Below are positions 22,795 to 33,844 of a stretch of 64,000 nt of DNA, one piece after another. Within the stretch, counting starts at the first letter, position 1; every line of letters starts with the position of its first letter. The notes under the pieces were generated by a model. That model was not told the DNA's origin. It saw nothing but the letters and a program-made list of their open reading frames with translations, and did no database searches. The stretch spans positions 29,042,011 through 29,106,010 of the forward strand of contig CM046297.1 of the NCBI GenBank assembly GCA_025267735.1, written 5' to 3'. The position numbers and the translations under genes are program-made. The DNA is from Mactra quadrangularis. Lineage: Eukaryota > Mollusca > Bivalvia > Venerida > Mactridae.

Positions 22795-23330
22795 TTCTGC
22801 TCACCTGAGCGAACGCTCATGGTGAGCTATTGTGATTGCTGGATGTCCGTCCGGAGTTTGTCTGTCGGTCGTTTGTTCACATTTGCCTTGTGTATGCAAT
22901 AGAAGCTGTATGTTTTATTGGATCTTTATGAAACATTATCAGAATGTTTGTATTAATAAAATTTAGTTGGGTTTGTATATGGGTCATCTGGGATCAAAAA
23001 CTAGGTCATTAGGGCAAATCTAAGGAAAACATTATGCATTCGGTAAATGCTGTATTTTTATTCAATTGTTCAGATATATAATTAGAATGTTTGCCTTTGT
23101 GATATCTAGTTGGGTTTGTTCGTACATGGGTCATCTGGAATCAAAATCTGGGTCATTAGAACAAATCTTAGAGAAAACAAAATGTATGCGACAGAGCCTG
23201 TATTTTTCATCCGATTTTTCAAATATTTAGTTATAATGTTGATCTTGATAAAATAAAGTTTGGTTTGTATATCTGGGATCCGGATGACATTTTCCAAATT
23301 TTGCAGCAAACATTCTTTTAAAGGAACGTA
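22795..23330. mobile_element. hairpin-ended repeat with internal sub-repeats
   Basis: Starts with a strong hairpin (GCTCACCTGAGCG / CGCTCATGGTGAGC, 22799-22827), followed by 'TGTCCGTCCGGAGTTTGTC' and two or three copies of a block marked by 'GGGTCATCTGG' (about 22980, 23128). One-ended hairpin and no TIR. This hairpin-plus-'GTCCGTCCG' layout recalls abundant mollusc interspersed repeats (from memory, not checked). The 38-bp minisatellite begins right after it. Confidence 0.55.
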
Positions 23331-23333
23331 GAT

Positions 23334-24707
23334 AGCTCTATACGTATAGTGTCTCTTTCATCGTGATATTCAGCTCTATACGTATAGTGTCTCTTTCATC
23401 GTGATATTCAGCTCTACACGTATAGTGTCTCTTTCATCATGATATTAAGCTCTACACGTATAGTGTCTCTTTCATCGTGATATTCAGCTCTATACGTATA
23501 GTGTCTCTTTCATCGTGATATTCAGCTCTATACATATAGTGTCTCTTTCATCGTGATACTCAGCTCTATACGTATAGTGTCTCTTTCATCGTGATATTCA
23601 GCTCTACACGTATAGTGTCTCTTACATCGTGATATTCAGCTCTATACATATACTGTCTCTTTCATCGTGATATTCAGCTCTATACGCATAGTGTCTCTTT
23701 CATCGTGATATTCAGCTCTGCACGTATAGTGTCTCTTTCATCGTGATATTCAGCTCTATAGATGTACGTATAGTGTCTCTTTCATCGTGATATTCAGCTC
23801 TATACGTATAGTGTCTCTTTCATCGTGATATTCAGCTCTATACGCATAGTGTCTCTTTCATCGTGATATTCAGCTCTATACGTATAGCGTCTTTTTCATC
23901 GTGATATTCAGCTCTATACGTATAGTGTCTCTTTCATCGTGATATTCAGCTCTATACGTATAGTGTCTCTTTCATCGTGATATTCAGCTCTATACATATA
24001 GTGTCTCTTTCATCGTGATATTCAGCTCTATACATATAGTGTCTCTTTCATCGTGATATTCAGCTCGATACGTATAGTGTCTCTTTCATCGTGATATTCA
24101 GCTCTATACGTATAGTGTCTCTTTCATCGTGATATTCAGCTCTATACGCATAGTGTTTCTTTTATCGTGATATTCAGCTGTATACGTATAGTGTCTCTTT
24201 CATCGTGATATTCAGCTCTATAAGTATAGTGTCTCTTTCATCGTGATATTCAGCTCTATACGTATAGTATCTCTTTCATCGTGATATTCAGCTCTATACG
24301 TATAGTATCTCTTTCATCGTGATATTCAGCTCTATACGTATAGTATCTCTTTCATCGTGATATTCAGCTCTATACGTATAGTATCTCTTTCATCGTGATA
24401 TTCAGCTCTATACGTATAATGTCTCTTTCATCGTGATATTCAGCTCTATACGTATAGTATCTCTTTCATCGTGATACTCAGCTCTATACGTATAGTGTCT
24501 CTTTCATCGTGATATTCAGCTCTATACGTATAGTGTCTCTTTCATCGTGATACTCAGCTCTATACGTATAGTGTCTCTTTCATCGTGATACTCAGCTCTA
24601 TACGTATAGTGTCTCTTTCATCTTGATACTCAGCTCTATACGTATAGTGTCTCTTTCATCGTGATACTCAGCTCTATACGTATAGTGTCTCTTTCGTTGT
24701 GATATTA
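23334..24707. repeat. 38-bp minisatellite, about 36 copies
   Basis: Tandem head-to-tail units of 38 bp marked by 'AGCTCTATACGTATAGTG' and 'CTCTTTCATCGTGATATTC'. Each unit contains the perfect 12-bp palindrome CTATACGTATAG. Copies differ by point changes; one near 23757 carries a 6-bp insertion. Variants cluster in runs (for example GTATCTC units at about 24265-24400), as expected from unequal exchange. No unique spacers, so not CRISPR. Confidence 0.95.
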
Positions 24708-24964
24708 AAGTGTATGGTCATCTAACCTTTCAGTCATTTGGCTATACTTAATAAATCAACTACGTAAACGTGACCAATCATTGAAACCATTTTATTTATA
24801 GATCTTCCCGTAAAAGGAAATGATTAGTTAATTACTACCATAGGATAAGATATTTCAAGTCTATATTCTACGTAGCTATATGGATTTCTTTATTGTAGGT
24901 ATGCAGTGGAAGTTGCTTAAAGTTTGGACAGGCTTATTTAAAAAAGGCTTATTTACAGGTATAT

Positions 24965-25272
24965 TGAAGTGTTGTTCAACTTAGTTGGTAGCACGCAAGT
25001 CTACTTATCGATGGATCGTGGGTTTGATTCCCGGGCGGGGCATACTTTCGTGGAGCTTGGTCATGAAATTATTTCTACGGGCGTTCTCCCTCCTGACGAT
25101 GATTTTAATAATGTAGGGCAGTTGTCAGTCTCTGACTAAAGTATGCGCTTAGTAGTTGGTTAACAGCTACACCCATAGATTTAACCTTTCCAGGAACAGT
25201 GAGTAGGTTGACTGATCGCCGTTATATGACCTACACAATGTGTTGCTACGGCGTTAAACCAAAAAAAAAACA
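24965..25272 (+). mobile_element. SINE family C
   Basis: Degraded head ('CAACTTAGTTGGTAGCACGC'), B box 'GTGGGTTTGATTCCCGGGCG', body 'CTTTCGTGGAGCTTGGTCAT', tail 'GTGTTGCTACGGCGTTAAAC' and an A-run. Matches 21379-21699, 46973-47142 and 55290-55597. Confidence 0.85.
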
Positions 25273-25651
25273 TATTTCTTTATTAAGACCATAAAAATCG
25301 ATGGTGTAAATAGAGGAACAGTTTCTATTGTCAGAACACTATGCTTAGATCGAATGGAACAAAGATGATGTTTTATGTAAGGATTTTTACTGCTCCGGTG
25401 CAAGAACCGGACCACTATTAAAAGAAATTGATACTAAGTAAACGGACACTACGAAGCTCATTTGAAAGACTTAAACCCTAACTCATGATGCATTTGAAAA
25501 TCTGTAAAGCAGAACATTCAGTAATAGAGAAACGAGACATCCATGAATTTATCTATAAAAAGTGTTTTGCATCGGACCCGTGCCGTCTGCCTATTATTTT
25601 TGTAGTATTATTTTTGTCAAGTATTGTTTTAATTGGAACCGTGTGGATAGC

Positions 25652-26560
25652 GTATAATTTTATCTATAAAAAGTGTTTTGACTCGGACCAATGCCGGTAG
25701 CCCAAGATTTTATTTATATAAAGTGGTTTGACTAGGAACCGTGCCGGTAGCCATTGATTTTATTTATATAAAGTGTTTTGACTACGAACCATGCCGGTAG
25801 CCCATGATGTCATTTATATAAAGTGTTTTGACTAGGAACCATGCCGGTAGCCCATGATTTGATTTTATTTATATAAAGTGTTTTGACTAGGAACCATGCC
25901 GGTAGCCCATGATTTGATTTTATTTATATAAAGTGGTTAGACTAGGAACCATGCCGGTAGCCCATGATTTTATTTTATTTATATAAATTGTTTTGACTAG
26001 GAACCATGCAGGTAGCCCATGATGTTATTTTATTTATATAAAGTGTTTTGACTAGGAACCATGCCGGTAGCCCATGATGTTATTTTATTTATACAAAGTG
26101 GTTTGACTAGGAACCATGCCGGTAGCCCATGATTTGATTTTATTTATATAAATTGTTTTGACTAGGAACCATGCCGGTAGCCCATGATTTTATTTTATTT
26201 ATATAAAGTGGTTTGACAAGGAACCATGCCGGTAGCCCATGATTTTATTTTATTTATATAAAGTGGTTTGACTAGGAACCATGCCGGTAGCCCATGATTT
26301 TATTTTATTTATATAAAGTGGTTTGACTAGGAACCATGCCGGTAGCCCATGATTTTATTTTATTTATATAAATTGTTTTGACTAGGAACCATGCCGGTAG
26401 CCTATGATTTTATTTATATGAATTGTTTTGACTAGGAACCATGCCGGTAGCCCATTATGTTATTCATATAAAGTGTTTTGACTAGGAACTATGCCGGTAG
26501 CCCATTATGTTATTTATAAAAATTGTTTCGACTCGGACCCATGCCGGTAGCCTATGACTT
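25652..26560. repeat. tandem array, about 17 units of roughly 50-62 bp
   Basis: Units share 'TTATTTATATAAAGTG', 'TTTTGACTAGGAACC' and 'ATGCCGGTAGCCCATGAT'. Length differences come mainly from one or two extra 'TTTATT' blocks. Diverged units flank the array (25544-25590; 26895-26990). The short open frame at 25485-25700 runs into the first units and is not a supported gene. Confidence 0.93.
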
Positions 26561-26593
26561 TATTAACCATTCCATCTCAAAAGAGAGGAAGCA

Positions 26594-26888
26594 CCTAAAT
26601 GAATACCATGTGACGAGAATTTCAATGTAAAACACGTTGTGCTTGACTAGCAGGATCATGAATACATCAGTGACAAACATTGTTAATTCACTTAGAGAAC
26701 TTATTTAATCGGTACTATCATACGCGATACTTAACTAACTGAAGGAAATAAATATTTATTACAATATATCTATAATTATGGAACTAAACCATTATAATTC
26801 GGTTGCAATAATTGTTATCATCATTTGCTATTGGCGCGTTATAACCTTAATGTGTTGATGCGCCGTAAAACCCAAATAAACAAACAAG
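26594..26888 (+). mobile_element. SINE-like repeat, tail family E
   Basis: Ends in 'GTGTTGATGCGCCGTAAAAC' and a (CAAA)n-like tail. Body with 'CTGAAGGAAATAAATATTTA' matches 33572-33840 and 37385-37550. No tRNA-like head seen, so probably 5'-truncated copies. Confidence 0.65.
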
Positions 26889-27179
26889 CGAAGTTACTTT
26901 ATTTATATTATGTGTTTTGACTCGGAGCCCGCCAGCAACCTATAATTAATTTAAATAAACAATTTTTTACCCAGAACCGTGCCTGCTGCTTCAAGTGGTA
27001 GTCATTTTGTTCAACGACGCCACGCTACAGTACTAAGTTACCAACTTTGTCATTACGAGCACGTATCAGAAATTCAATAGTAAAAATCATCCACAAACAT
27101 ATTGTTTCAAAAACAGAAAATTGTATTTAGCTTCAAATGTTGAACGCGTGATTGGAAATGAACTTTCAAGGAGCTTCGG

Positions 27180-27187
27180 CTATATAA
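27180..27187 (+). promoter_or_regulatory. candidate TATA box
   Basis: CTATATAAT lies in a locally GC-richer context with an inverted CCAAT-like 'GATTGG' about 30 bp upstream. A start near 27211 would produce a leader ending at the strong donor at 27485. No transcript evidence. Confidence 0.35.
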
Positions 27188-27210
27188 TCGATCAGCAGCC
27201 ATACACACTG

Positions 27211-27484
27211 AGAGAAAGTCAGCCGTCGACATCTTGAGACGAATTGGTCAGTAACTTATACCGCGCCTATATAATTTGCGGATGAAAAAAAACTTCCACG
27301 CGGACGAATACATCTCACCCCTCGATAAAAAAGAAGAAAAGAAAAAGTAGATCTATAAAAGGAAAATTCACTTTAAGGAATGGTGTATTGATGCACAAGG
27401 ATAAGAAAAGTTTATAAATAGCAAAAGACTTTCTACCTCTGAAATATTTTCCGTACAACACCAAAGTAGGAACTTAACTTAACA
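27211..27484 (+). other. candidate 5' noncoding leader exon
   Basis: Begins about 30 bp after the TATA-like box and ends at ACA|GTAAGTG, a near-perfect donor. Contains only short upstream frames. The next plausible acceptor on this strand belonging to a coding exon is at 42688, so this could be the untranslated first exon of the neuropeptide gene (intron about 15 kb). This is inference. Confidence 0.25.
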
Positions 27485-27576
27485 GTAAGTGAAAATACGT
27501 ATTTTGTTTCTGTTTAATATTTCATTATTTTATATATTTATTTAAACATTTGTTTTTCATTCTGAATTGATTTATC

Positions 27577-27927
27577 AAAGTTACTCATTCAAAGATTCAA
27601 CTTAAATATAAACTTTTTCTAAATTTATCAAAATTGTATGGAAATATTTTTGAGAGCATTAAAAGTCAGCTCTGATATTGACAATTTTAGTGCAAATTGA
27701 AATACAACTACAAATGATAGTGTTCCATGTAGTAAATATCAACCCCGTATATGTAACGGTATATAGACAGTTATAGTGCATTTCTTTTACTTTTATAACA
27801 TATTTCTTACAATCTATAGGTCAGTTTGTCCTAAAATATCAAGAATTATTTTTTACAAAATTACAAAAACTAAATGGATTTTTTTGAAAATATAGAAAAA
27901 TTTAACTAAATCTGTGAACTAGTACGT
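27577..27927. mobile_element. TTAA-type (piggyBac-like) MITE, degraded copy
   Basis: Left end 'AGTTACTCATTCAAAGATTC', right end 'ATCTGTGAACTAGTACGT' followed by TTAA at 27928-27931. Body matches 54865-55173 and 60657-61001 ('ACAACTACAAATGATAGTG', 'CGGTATATAGACAG'). The left TTAA is lost. Confidence 0.65.
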
Positions 27928-28309
27928 TTAATTATTTGATGCGTATATCAACTTGTACAAAACAATATTTTTCAAACTAATTACATGTTATTTGCTTTTA
28001 TTTATAATCATTATTTAATACCTATGTGACGGAAGGAAAGTAAATACCATTTTAAACGAAACATAAATGATGATAAAATAAATACATGTACATATATATC
28101 AAGATTTGTGATTAATTCTATAATTCATACAGCTATTATTGATGTATTTTACCAATAAATTTCAATTTGCATACTTTTATTATCTTATGACTACAGCTTT
28201 AAGAACTTTTGTAAAAAAATGGTCTCTGCGATTGAAGAAGTCAAAATTGACAATTAAATTGCATATAGAGTGACACATGTTGAAAATTGGTTTAAGCCAA
28301 ATATGTTAT

Positions 28310-28575
28310 CCACATTAAATAAAGCCCTTATTATCATTATAATAATAAATTAATAATAAATATCATTATTATTTTTTATTATTATTATCATCATATATAT
28401 CCACATTAAATAAAGGCTTATAATCATTACGATAATAAAAATAAATACCATTCTTATTATTTTATTATCATCATCATCATTATATATATCCACATTAAAT
28501 AAAGGCCTTATTATCATTATGATAATAATAATAAATATCATTATTATTTTTACATTTTTATTATCATCATCATAA
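28310..28575. repeat. three tandem units of about 90 bp, ATT/ATC-rich
   Basis: Units start at 'CCACATTAAATAAAG' (28310, 28401, 28490) and consist of ATT, ATA and ATC runs. The minus-strand open frame at 28350-28673 is only this low-complexity sequence. Confidence 0.85.
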
Positions 28576-29050
28576 CTATAAAGTCCCTTAAAAGCGACAA
28601 AAAACGTAACTGAAGTAATGGGTATATTATTATAATTATCTATAACGGATGGATCATGTCGCATGAATTTCAAAATATCAACATATTTTTAACCTTTATT
28701 GGCACAACATTCTATTATCCTTAATGTGAAAACATGTGACGTCATCGTATTTTCACTGCAGTGAAAATATAAGATTCCACATTTTCACCGTATAGTTTCA
28801 TTCCTTACAGAGTGTATAAAAACATGAAATAAAATAAGATTATCTCGCTCTATATGTCAGCTACGTTTATTATTTTCATTTTGTGTGTTTCAACATTTAT
28901 TAGAATCAACTTGTTATGTCGTCTGTATTTTGTATCTACTTCAGACAATTTGTAATTACAACTGTGTAAACAGAAGTGATACAATTTAAACATTCTCCTT
29001 CCACTTCAAAGTTCATTTAAATTTAACACTCAAACAGCAGTACTGTAGCG
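28576..29050. other. intergenic, nothing firm
   Basis: A short palindromic stretch around 'TTTTCACTGCAGTGAAAAT' (28751-28769) is visible; nothing else. Confidence 0.45.
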
Positions 29051-29051
29051 T

Positions 29052-29358
29052 GTTCAATTACACAAAACGTTACAGAACGTTACATAACGATACATTCGGA
29101 ACTCCTCGGCCATTCGCTGCGAGTACTCTAATCTAATACACAAATATGCAATCGTTAAGGTAATGAGTGATGTTACAAAATTTACAGACTAAAAACAAAA
29201 CATCACTCAGTGCTTAAACGATCATATATTTGTTTACTTCAACACCGGCAGTTTCAAAATAGCGTCTAAATATGTCCGAGATTATTCGCAGCAAATGGCC
29301 GAGGAGTTCCGAATGTATCGTTACGGAACGTTCTGTAACGTTCGCGGTAATTGAACTC
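29052..29358. mobile_element. foldback MITE, 'ATTCGGAACTCCTCGG' family, longer copy
   Basis: Left arm 'GTTCAATTACACAAAACGTT' to 'GGAACTCCTCGGCCATTCGC', right arm 'GCAAATGGCCGAGGAGTTCC' to 'GTAATTGAAC'. About 100 bp more centre than 18023-18217. Confidence 0.7.
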
Positions 29359-29414
29359 ACTACTGTTACAGATCGGTTGTTCGTTTTTTTGTAAAAGCTT
29401 ATATAGAGCTATTA

Positions 29415-29843
29415 GGCCATGTCATATCGGATTTTTGTTAAGCGTCCGCGTAGGTTTTAGAGTCCTCAATCAAAATAAAAAACAAAATTGTAGGTAAAAT
29501 TTTCTTAAATAATTCCGATGGTCCGGGATTCGATACGACATTTTAATTCAAGGAACATTGTGTTCGGCAACGAGGTTATTCGTCGTAAGCAATTTATCAT
29601 AACCGCGTCATTAATACAATATACATTTATGTGAAAAATAAAACACTCGTCATTTTATATTAAATTCAGACCATTGTTTCATATTATAAGGATGTTATTT
29701 CTTTAAAAAAATAGATTATAATGCATTGTTTTTGCCGTACAAGTATTTGTGTTTTCGTTTTCGGTTTGTGTGTTTTTGTGAATAGGTACCTAGGTTTGCC
29801 AAATTTGAGTTTGACGCTTAACATAATTAATTTTGGCATGGCC
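29415..29843. mobile_element. Harbinger-like MITE with TTA duplication
   Basis: Terminal repeats GGCCATGTCA / TGGCATGGCC, subterminal 'TTGTTAAGCGTC' mirrored by 'GACGCTTAACA', flanked by TTA at 29412-29414 and 29844-29846. A 3-bp TWA duplication with GGCC-type ends fits PIF/Harbinger. A right-end fragment recurs at 46590-46682 followed by TAA. Confidence 0.75.
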
Positions 29844-29952
29844 TTAAGATAAGCGCATCCCATGGTTAGCTGCTACACAGAGCATCGGAAAATTAAACAT
29901 CAACGATTCCATATTTATTAGTATTATAATAGTATTTATATATCGAAAAATA

Positions 29953-30826
29953 TTTAACGCTTTGAGACAGAGGGACGAAAAGTCCAAAGTTGCAGACGTT
30001 CTTTGATTTTCTTTGTTTGTATTAAGGTGGGTCGGTACCTTACTCGGAGGAAAAAAAATAAAAAAAATATTATGTTCACCGATTATGATAAAAGTTGGCA
30101 GGCAGATACCTTCATGCCTATTGTTTGTTTTTCTGGTAACCTTAGTGACGTTGTCGGTTTTTTCACGACGTCATCGACGTCACACTGGTTCGCGCTAAAA
30201 TCAGGCATGCAAGTACATTAAACCCACATATTTAAAGTATTGAATGTCCGAGGCCAATGATAATTATACCAAAATGATTCTGAAATGTTGTTGCATACAA
30301 TTATTTTGTTCCGATTATCTAAATATCACGTCAGTCGTACATGTAAAGATTGTACATTTCATCACTGAATTCAGGGTTTCCACGTCTTAAAGGTTTCGCC
30401 AATTGCCGAGTTATAACGTTTATTTTCATATTAACGCAGAACGGTGGTCAAGTTTTTTACCGCGATTTTTGAAAAGTACACACTTTTTGTGTCATTTTAA
30501 TGAAATAAAAAAGGAAAGTAAACGTTCTCAGTGTTTCTTAATTTCGCGTTCAAAGTAAAATTACCTTTATAACAACGACGTTAGTATTACGTTGCGCTGA
30601 CGTTGTGATTAAAACATTAAAATAGTTTAATAATCCCATCGACGTCTTTAGACGTTACGGCATGTCTATTTGTTTACGATTGCTTGTCGTGATCCGTAGA
30701 CGTGGTGGACATAACAGATATTGGTGTATAATCACATTATTAAACTATTTTTTAAAGTTACTACAAAGAAAAACAAAGAACGTTTGCAACTTTTACTTTT
30801 TGTCCTTTTCTCTTTAAACGTTTATT
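29953..30826. mobile_element. large element with about 65-bp inverted ends
   Basis: Left 'GGGACGAAAAGTCCAAAGTT' through 'GACGTTCTTTGATTTTC'; right end complementary ('GAACGTTTGCAACTTTTAC' through 'CTTTAAACGTTTA'). Interior has several GACGTC/CGACGT boxes (30150-30185, 30590-30660). No coding frame and no clear duplication. Confidence 0.6.
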
Positions 30827-30976
30827 TTGCTAATGATATTAACTGATTTTTTTAATGAAATTTACCTAGATATATGGCAAATAGAATTTGCAAAACAATG
30901 ATACCAAACATACCTACATTGAATTTAACTCTGTAAGTGAAATTTGTCTTTTACAGAGTGAACAGTTTTTTGCTTT

Positions 30977-31193
30977 TTCAACGTCGTATTCAACACATAT
31001 TTAGTCATATATACGACGGCCAGCTCTTCCTATTATAGACTTCCTGGACACTTTTCTATCACTAGTACTAACTTACCCTACCACAAGGCCGACAACTCAT
31101 GTATAGGATATGAGCTACCGCGACCGGGCTCGAACCCGCGGTCACCGGATTCGAAGTCAGACATGCTAACCATTACGCCACGGCCGCGGCTCA
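30977..31193 (-). mobile_element. SINE family A
   Basis: Minus strand: head 'GCCGCGGCCGTGGCGTAATG', B box 'GGGTTCGAGCCCGG', body 'AAGTGTCCAGGAAG', tail 'TGTGTTGAATACGACGTTG'. Same family as 44510-44710. Confidence 0.85.
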
Positions 31194-31199
31194 GTTTTT

Positions 31200-31730
31200 T
31201 TGGTTTCAGTATAGATCTATGTTATTTACAGTAAGTTGTTTTATCTACCGGTATATGGCTGTTTTAATCATAGCACGTACCCATTTAACAAAGCTCTCTT
31301 TGAGGCTTAAATGCTTCAGGGATTGTATTGTATGTATATGGATGAAATGGTATGTAATTGGAGAAAAAAATCTGATTTTGTCTTGGATTTCAGAAGGCAA
31401 ATGCTTGTTATGATCACATACAAAATTTTAGTTAATTCCATCTGATAGTTGTTTAGATATTTTTTATGTTTTATGGGTTCAGATTTAACGCAAACTACCA
31501 ATACTCAATTGGTATTTATCAAATCATTTTTTTTTTTGCCAACAGCGTGATAGTTTTAATGTTTCGATGCACCCTTATACTTTGCTAATAAGTGCTGATT
31601 CCCCCCTCCCCCCAAAAAAAATCTTCAAAGCATGACATAGTTACTATATAGGACAGTCCTCGTTTTCCCATGGAAAAATTAAAAAGGTGTTAAAGACGAA
31701 AAACAGAATGACGATCGTAAAAATAGACTA
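31200..31730. other. intergenic, nothing recognised
   Basis: AT-rich sequence with two short overlapping open frames on opposite strands and no recognisable content. Confidence 0.45.
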
Positions 31731-31731
31731 T

Positions 31732-32102
31732 TTATAATTAAAAGTAAGTTCGATTTTACACCGTATAGAAAGTGACTTTTTTACTGGGTTGTCTAGCCAA
31801 AACTTGAATGCAATATTGTATATTTTTCAACCGGTAAAACTGTAGAACGCCTAGTTTATCATAGCTCAAAACTAAATTAGTTCATGGTCTATCTTTTAAA
31901 CAGTTACAACAAGAAATATTACACGTTTACAAGTATTCAGTATATTACAATTATAGTCATTTTCTTCATTTAAAGTACAGACAATTATAACAATGAAAAT
32001 AATTCAGTAATATTAGATAAAACAGAGATAAGATATATAGTTAGACAATGATTACTTTCTAATGATCAGTTTAAATATTTATAACTTTAAAATATAGAGG
32101 AT
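31732..32102. repeat. 370-bp direct duplication, first copy
   Basis: Matches 32691-33065 almost throughout (for example 'GTAGAACGCCTAGTTTATCA', 'AACAGTTACAACAAGAAATA'). A partial third copy of the first 120 bp, starting at 'TTCGATTTTACACCGTATAG', lies at 32568-32690. Confidence 0.88.
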
Positions 32103-32322
32103 GTTTGTCAACTTTGGGGTAAGATCATTTCTGTTTTACCGAGTTAGGTTAACGAATGTCATAGCCACAAGTGGAAATGTTTTCTAAGTTTACGACTGAA
32201 AATAAAGACATCTTAATCAAAAGTTGAGAAATAGTTTTGTTAGATATATTTTACACAAACTACAACAATGCCGTCATTTGACGATGTAAATATAAGACAT
32301 AAAACTCATAATATGGTTGAAG

Positions 32323-32350
<28 letters not shown>
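32323..32350. repeat. (TA)14 microsatellite
   Basis: Uninterrupted 28-bp TA run between the two copies of the local duplication. Confidence 0.97.
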
Positions 32351-32355
<5 letters not shown>

Positions 32356-32567
32356 CAAATAACACTATTTCACAGTAACAATAATAAAACAAATATGTAT
32401 TGTTTGAATTTGTTAATAATTATGTTAAGTTAGTAGCATATATTTTCTTGGCCATCAAACGTTGAACCACAGAGGACCTAGTGGTGATTGACGACTTTTT
32501 GTAATGAGTTAGCAATTGGCGCAGTTCCCATCTGCTCTAAAATATGTTCTATTCATAATACAAAATT

Positions 32568-33065
32568 AATTCGATTTTACACCGTATAGAAAATGACGTT
32601 TTCCTCTTGAATGTTTGAGTCGAAACTTGAATTCAAATAGTGTATTCTTTAACCGGTATAGAATCCCACCGCTCTAGAAATATACTAATCATAATTTAAA
32701 GTTAGTTCGATTTTACACCGTATAAAAAGTGTCTTTTTCCTCTGGGTTGTCTAGCCAAACTTGAATGCAATATAGTATATTTTTCAACCGGTTAAACTGT
32801 AGAACGCCTAGTTTATCATAGCTCAAAACTAAATTAGTTCATGGTCTATCTCTTAAACAGTTACAACAAGAAATATTACACGTTTACAAGTATTCAGTAT
32901 ATTATAATTATTGTCATTTTCTTCATTTAAAGTACAGACAATTATAACAATGAAAATAATTCACTAATATCAGATTAAACAGAGATAAGACATATAGTTA
33001 GACAATGATTGCTTTCTAATGATTAGTTTAAGTATTTATAACTTTAAAACAAAGATGATATGTGT
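32568..33065. repeat. second (partial) and third copies of the local duplication
   Basis: 32568-32690 is a partial copy; 32691-33065 is a full copy of 31732-32102. Both start near 'GTTCGATTTTACACCGTATA'. Confidence 0.85.
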
Positions 33066-33080
33066 CAACATTGGAGAAAT

Positions 33081-33455
33081 GCCTCAGTCTCATAAAATCG
33101 TGACTTGTTACGGACCCGTACGTTCATTGCTTGTTACGGACCCGTACGTTCAGACAGTCGTAAGTCGTGGGAAGCTCTCGTATTAAGGTGAAGGTACGCA
33201 CATGACACAACAAAACACACCCATAAGGAGCCGTAGCCGGAACATATGCTTGTTTATTCCATACTCGGTCACGATTGTGTTCACGATTTGACTCTGAAAC
33301 TGATACGTGTATCCAGGGCTCATCTCACGAACTCTGGTAAAAACGTAACAGTCCGTATAGGTACGCAAGAGTTCGTTCGGGTCCTTGCGGAGCTTGATCG
33401 CACGGCGCCCGTACGGTGCCCTCACGGCCATTTTTATGTTTATGGGACTGTAGCC
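33081..33455. mobile_element. TIR element 'AGTCYCATAAA', copy 1
   Basis: Ends 'GCCTCAGTCTCATAAAA' and 'TTTATGGGACTGTAGCC' are inverted repeats. GC-richer than its surroundings, with many 'CCGTACG'/'CGTACGG' boxes. A 26-bp stretch around 'TTACGGACCCGTACGTTC' is tandemly doubled (33104-33151). Copy 2 at 56723-57046 lacks that doubling. The open frames on both strands are by-products. Confidence 0.8.
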
Positions 33456-33571
33456 TAAGATTGTTTTTATTTCACAGAGTTACGTCCACGATTGGCATAG
33501 CCACGAGTGGATATGTTGTTTTTTAGTTCACAAGTTAAAATATTTATAAATACATCTTAATCAAAAGTTGA

Positions 33572-33840
33572 CGAGCATTTCAATTTAAAACACGTTCTCC
33601 TTGACTGTCAGGATCTTAAATATCCTTGACAAACATTTTATGGTATCTCTCAATGAGAGAACTTTTTTAATCGGTACCAACATATGCGATACTTAATTAT
33701 CTGAAGGAAATAAATATTTATCGCGAAATATAGGACTTTAAACCCTTATACTTCGGTTGCACTAATTGTTATTATCAATTGCTTTGGGATCGATATAACC
33801 TTTCTGTGTTGATGCGCCGTTAAAACCCAAGACAGGCAAA
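33572..33840 (+). mobile_element. SINE-like repeat, tail family E
   Basis: Matches 26594-26888 from 'GACGAGCATTTCAATTTAAA' to 'GTTGATGCGCCGTTAAAACC'. Confidence 0.65.
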
Positions 33841-33844
33841 CCGA

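Noticed and set aside
23334..24707. Regular direct repeats as a CRISPR array
   Set aside because: Units are contiguous 38-mers without unique spacers, in an animal genome, with no cas genes.
28350..28673. 107-codon Ile/Asp/Asn-rich minus-strand frame
   Set aside because: Low-complexity ATT/ATC triplet repeats in tandem units.
33183..33458. Open frames on both strands
   Set aside because: Both lie inside a non-coding TIR element and are not kept in the second copy.
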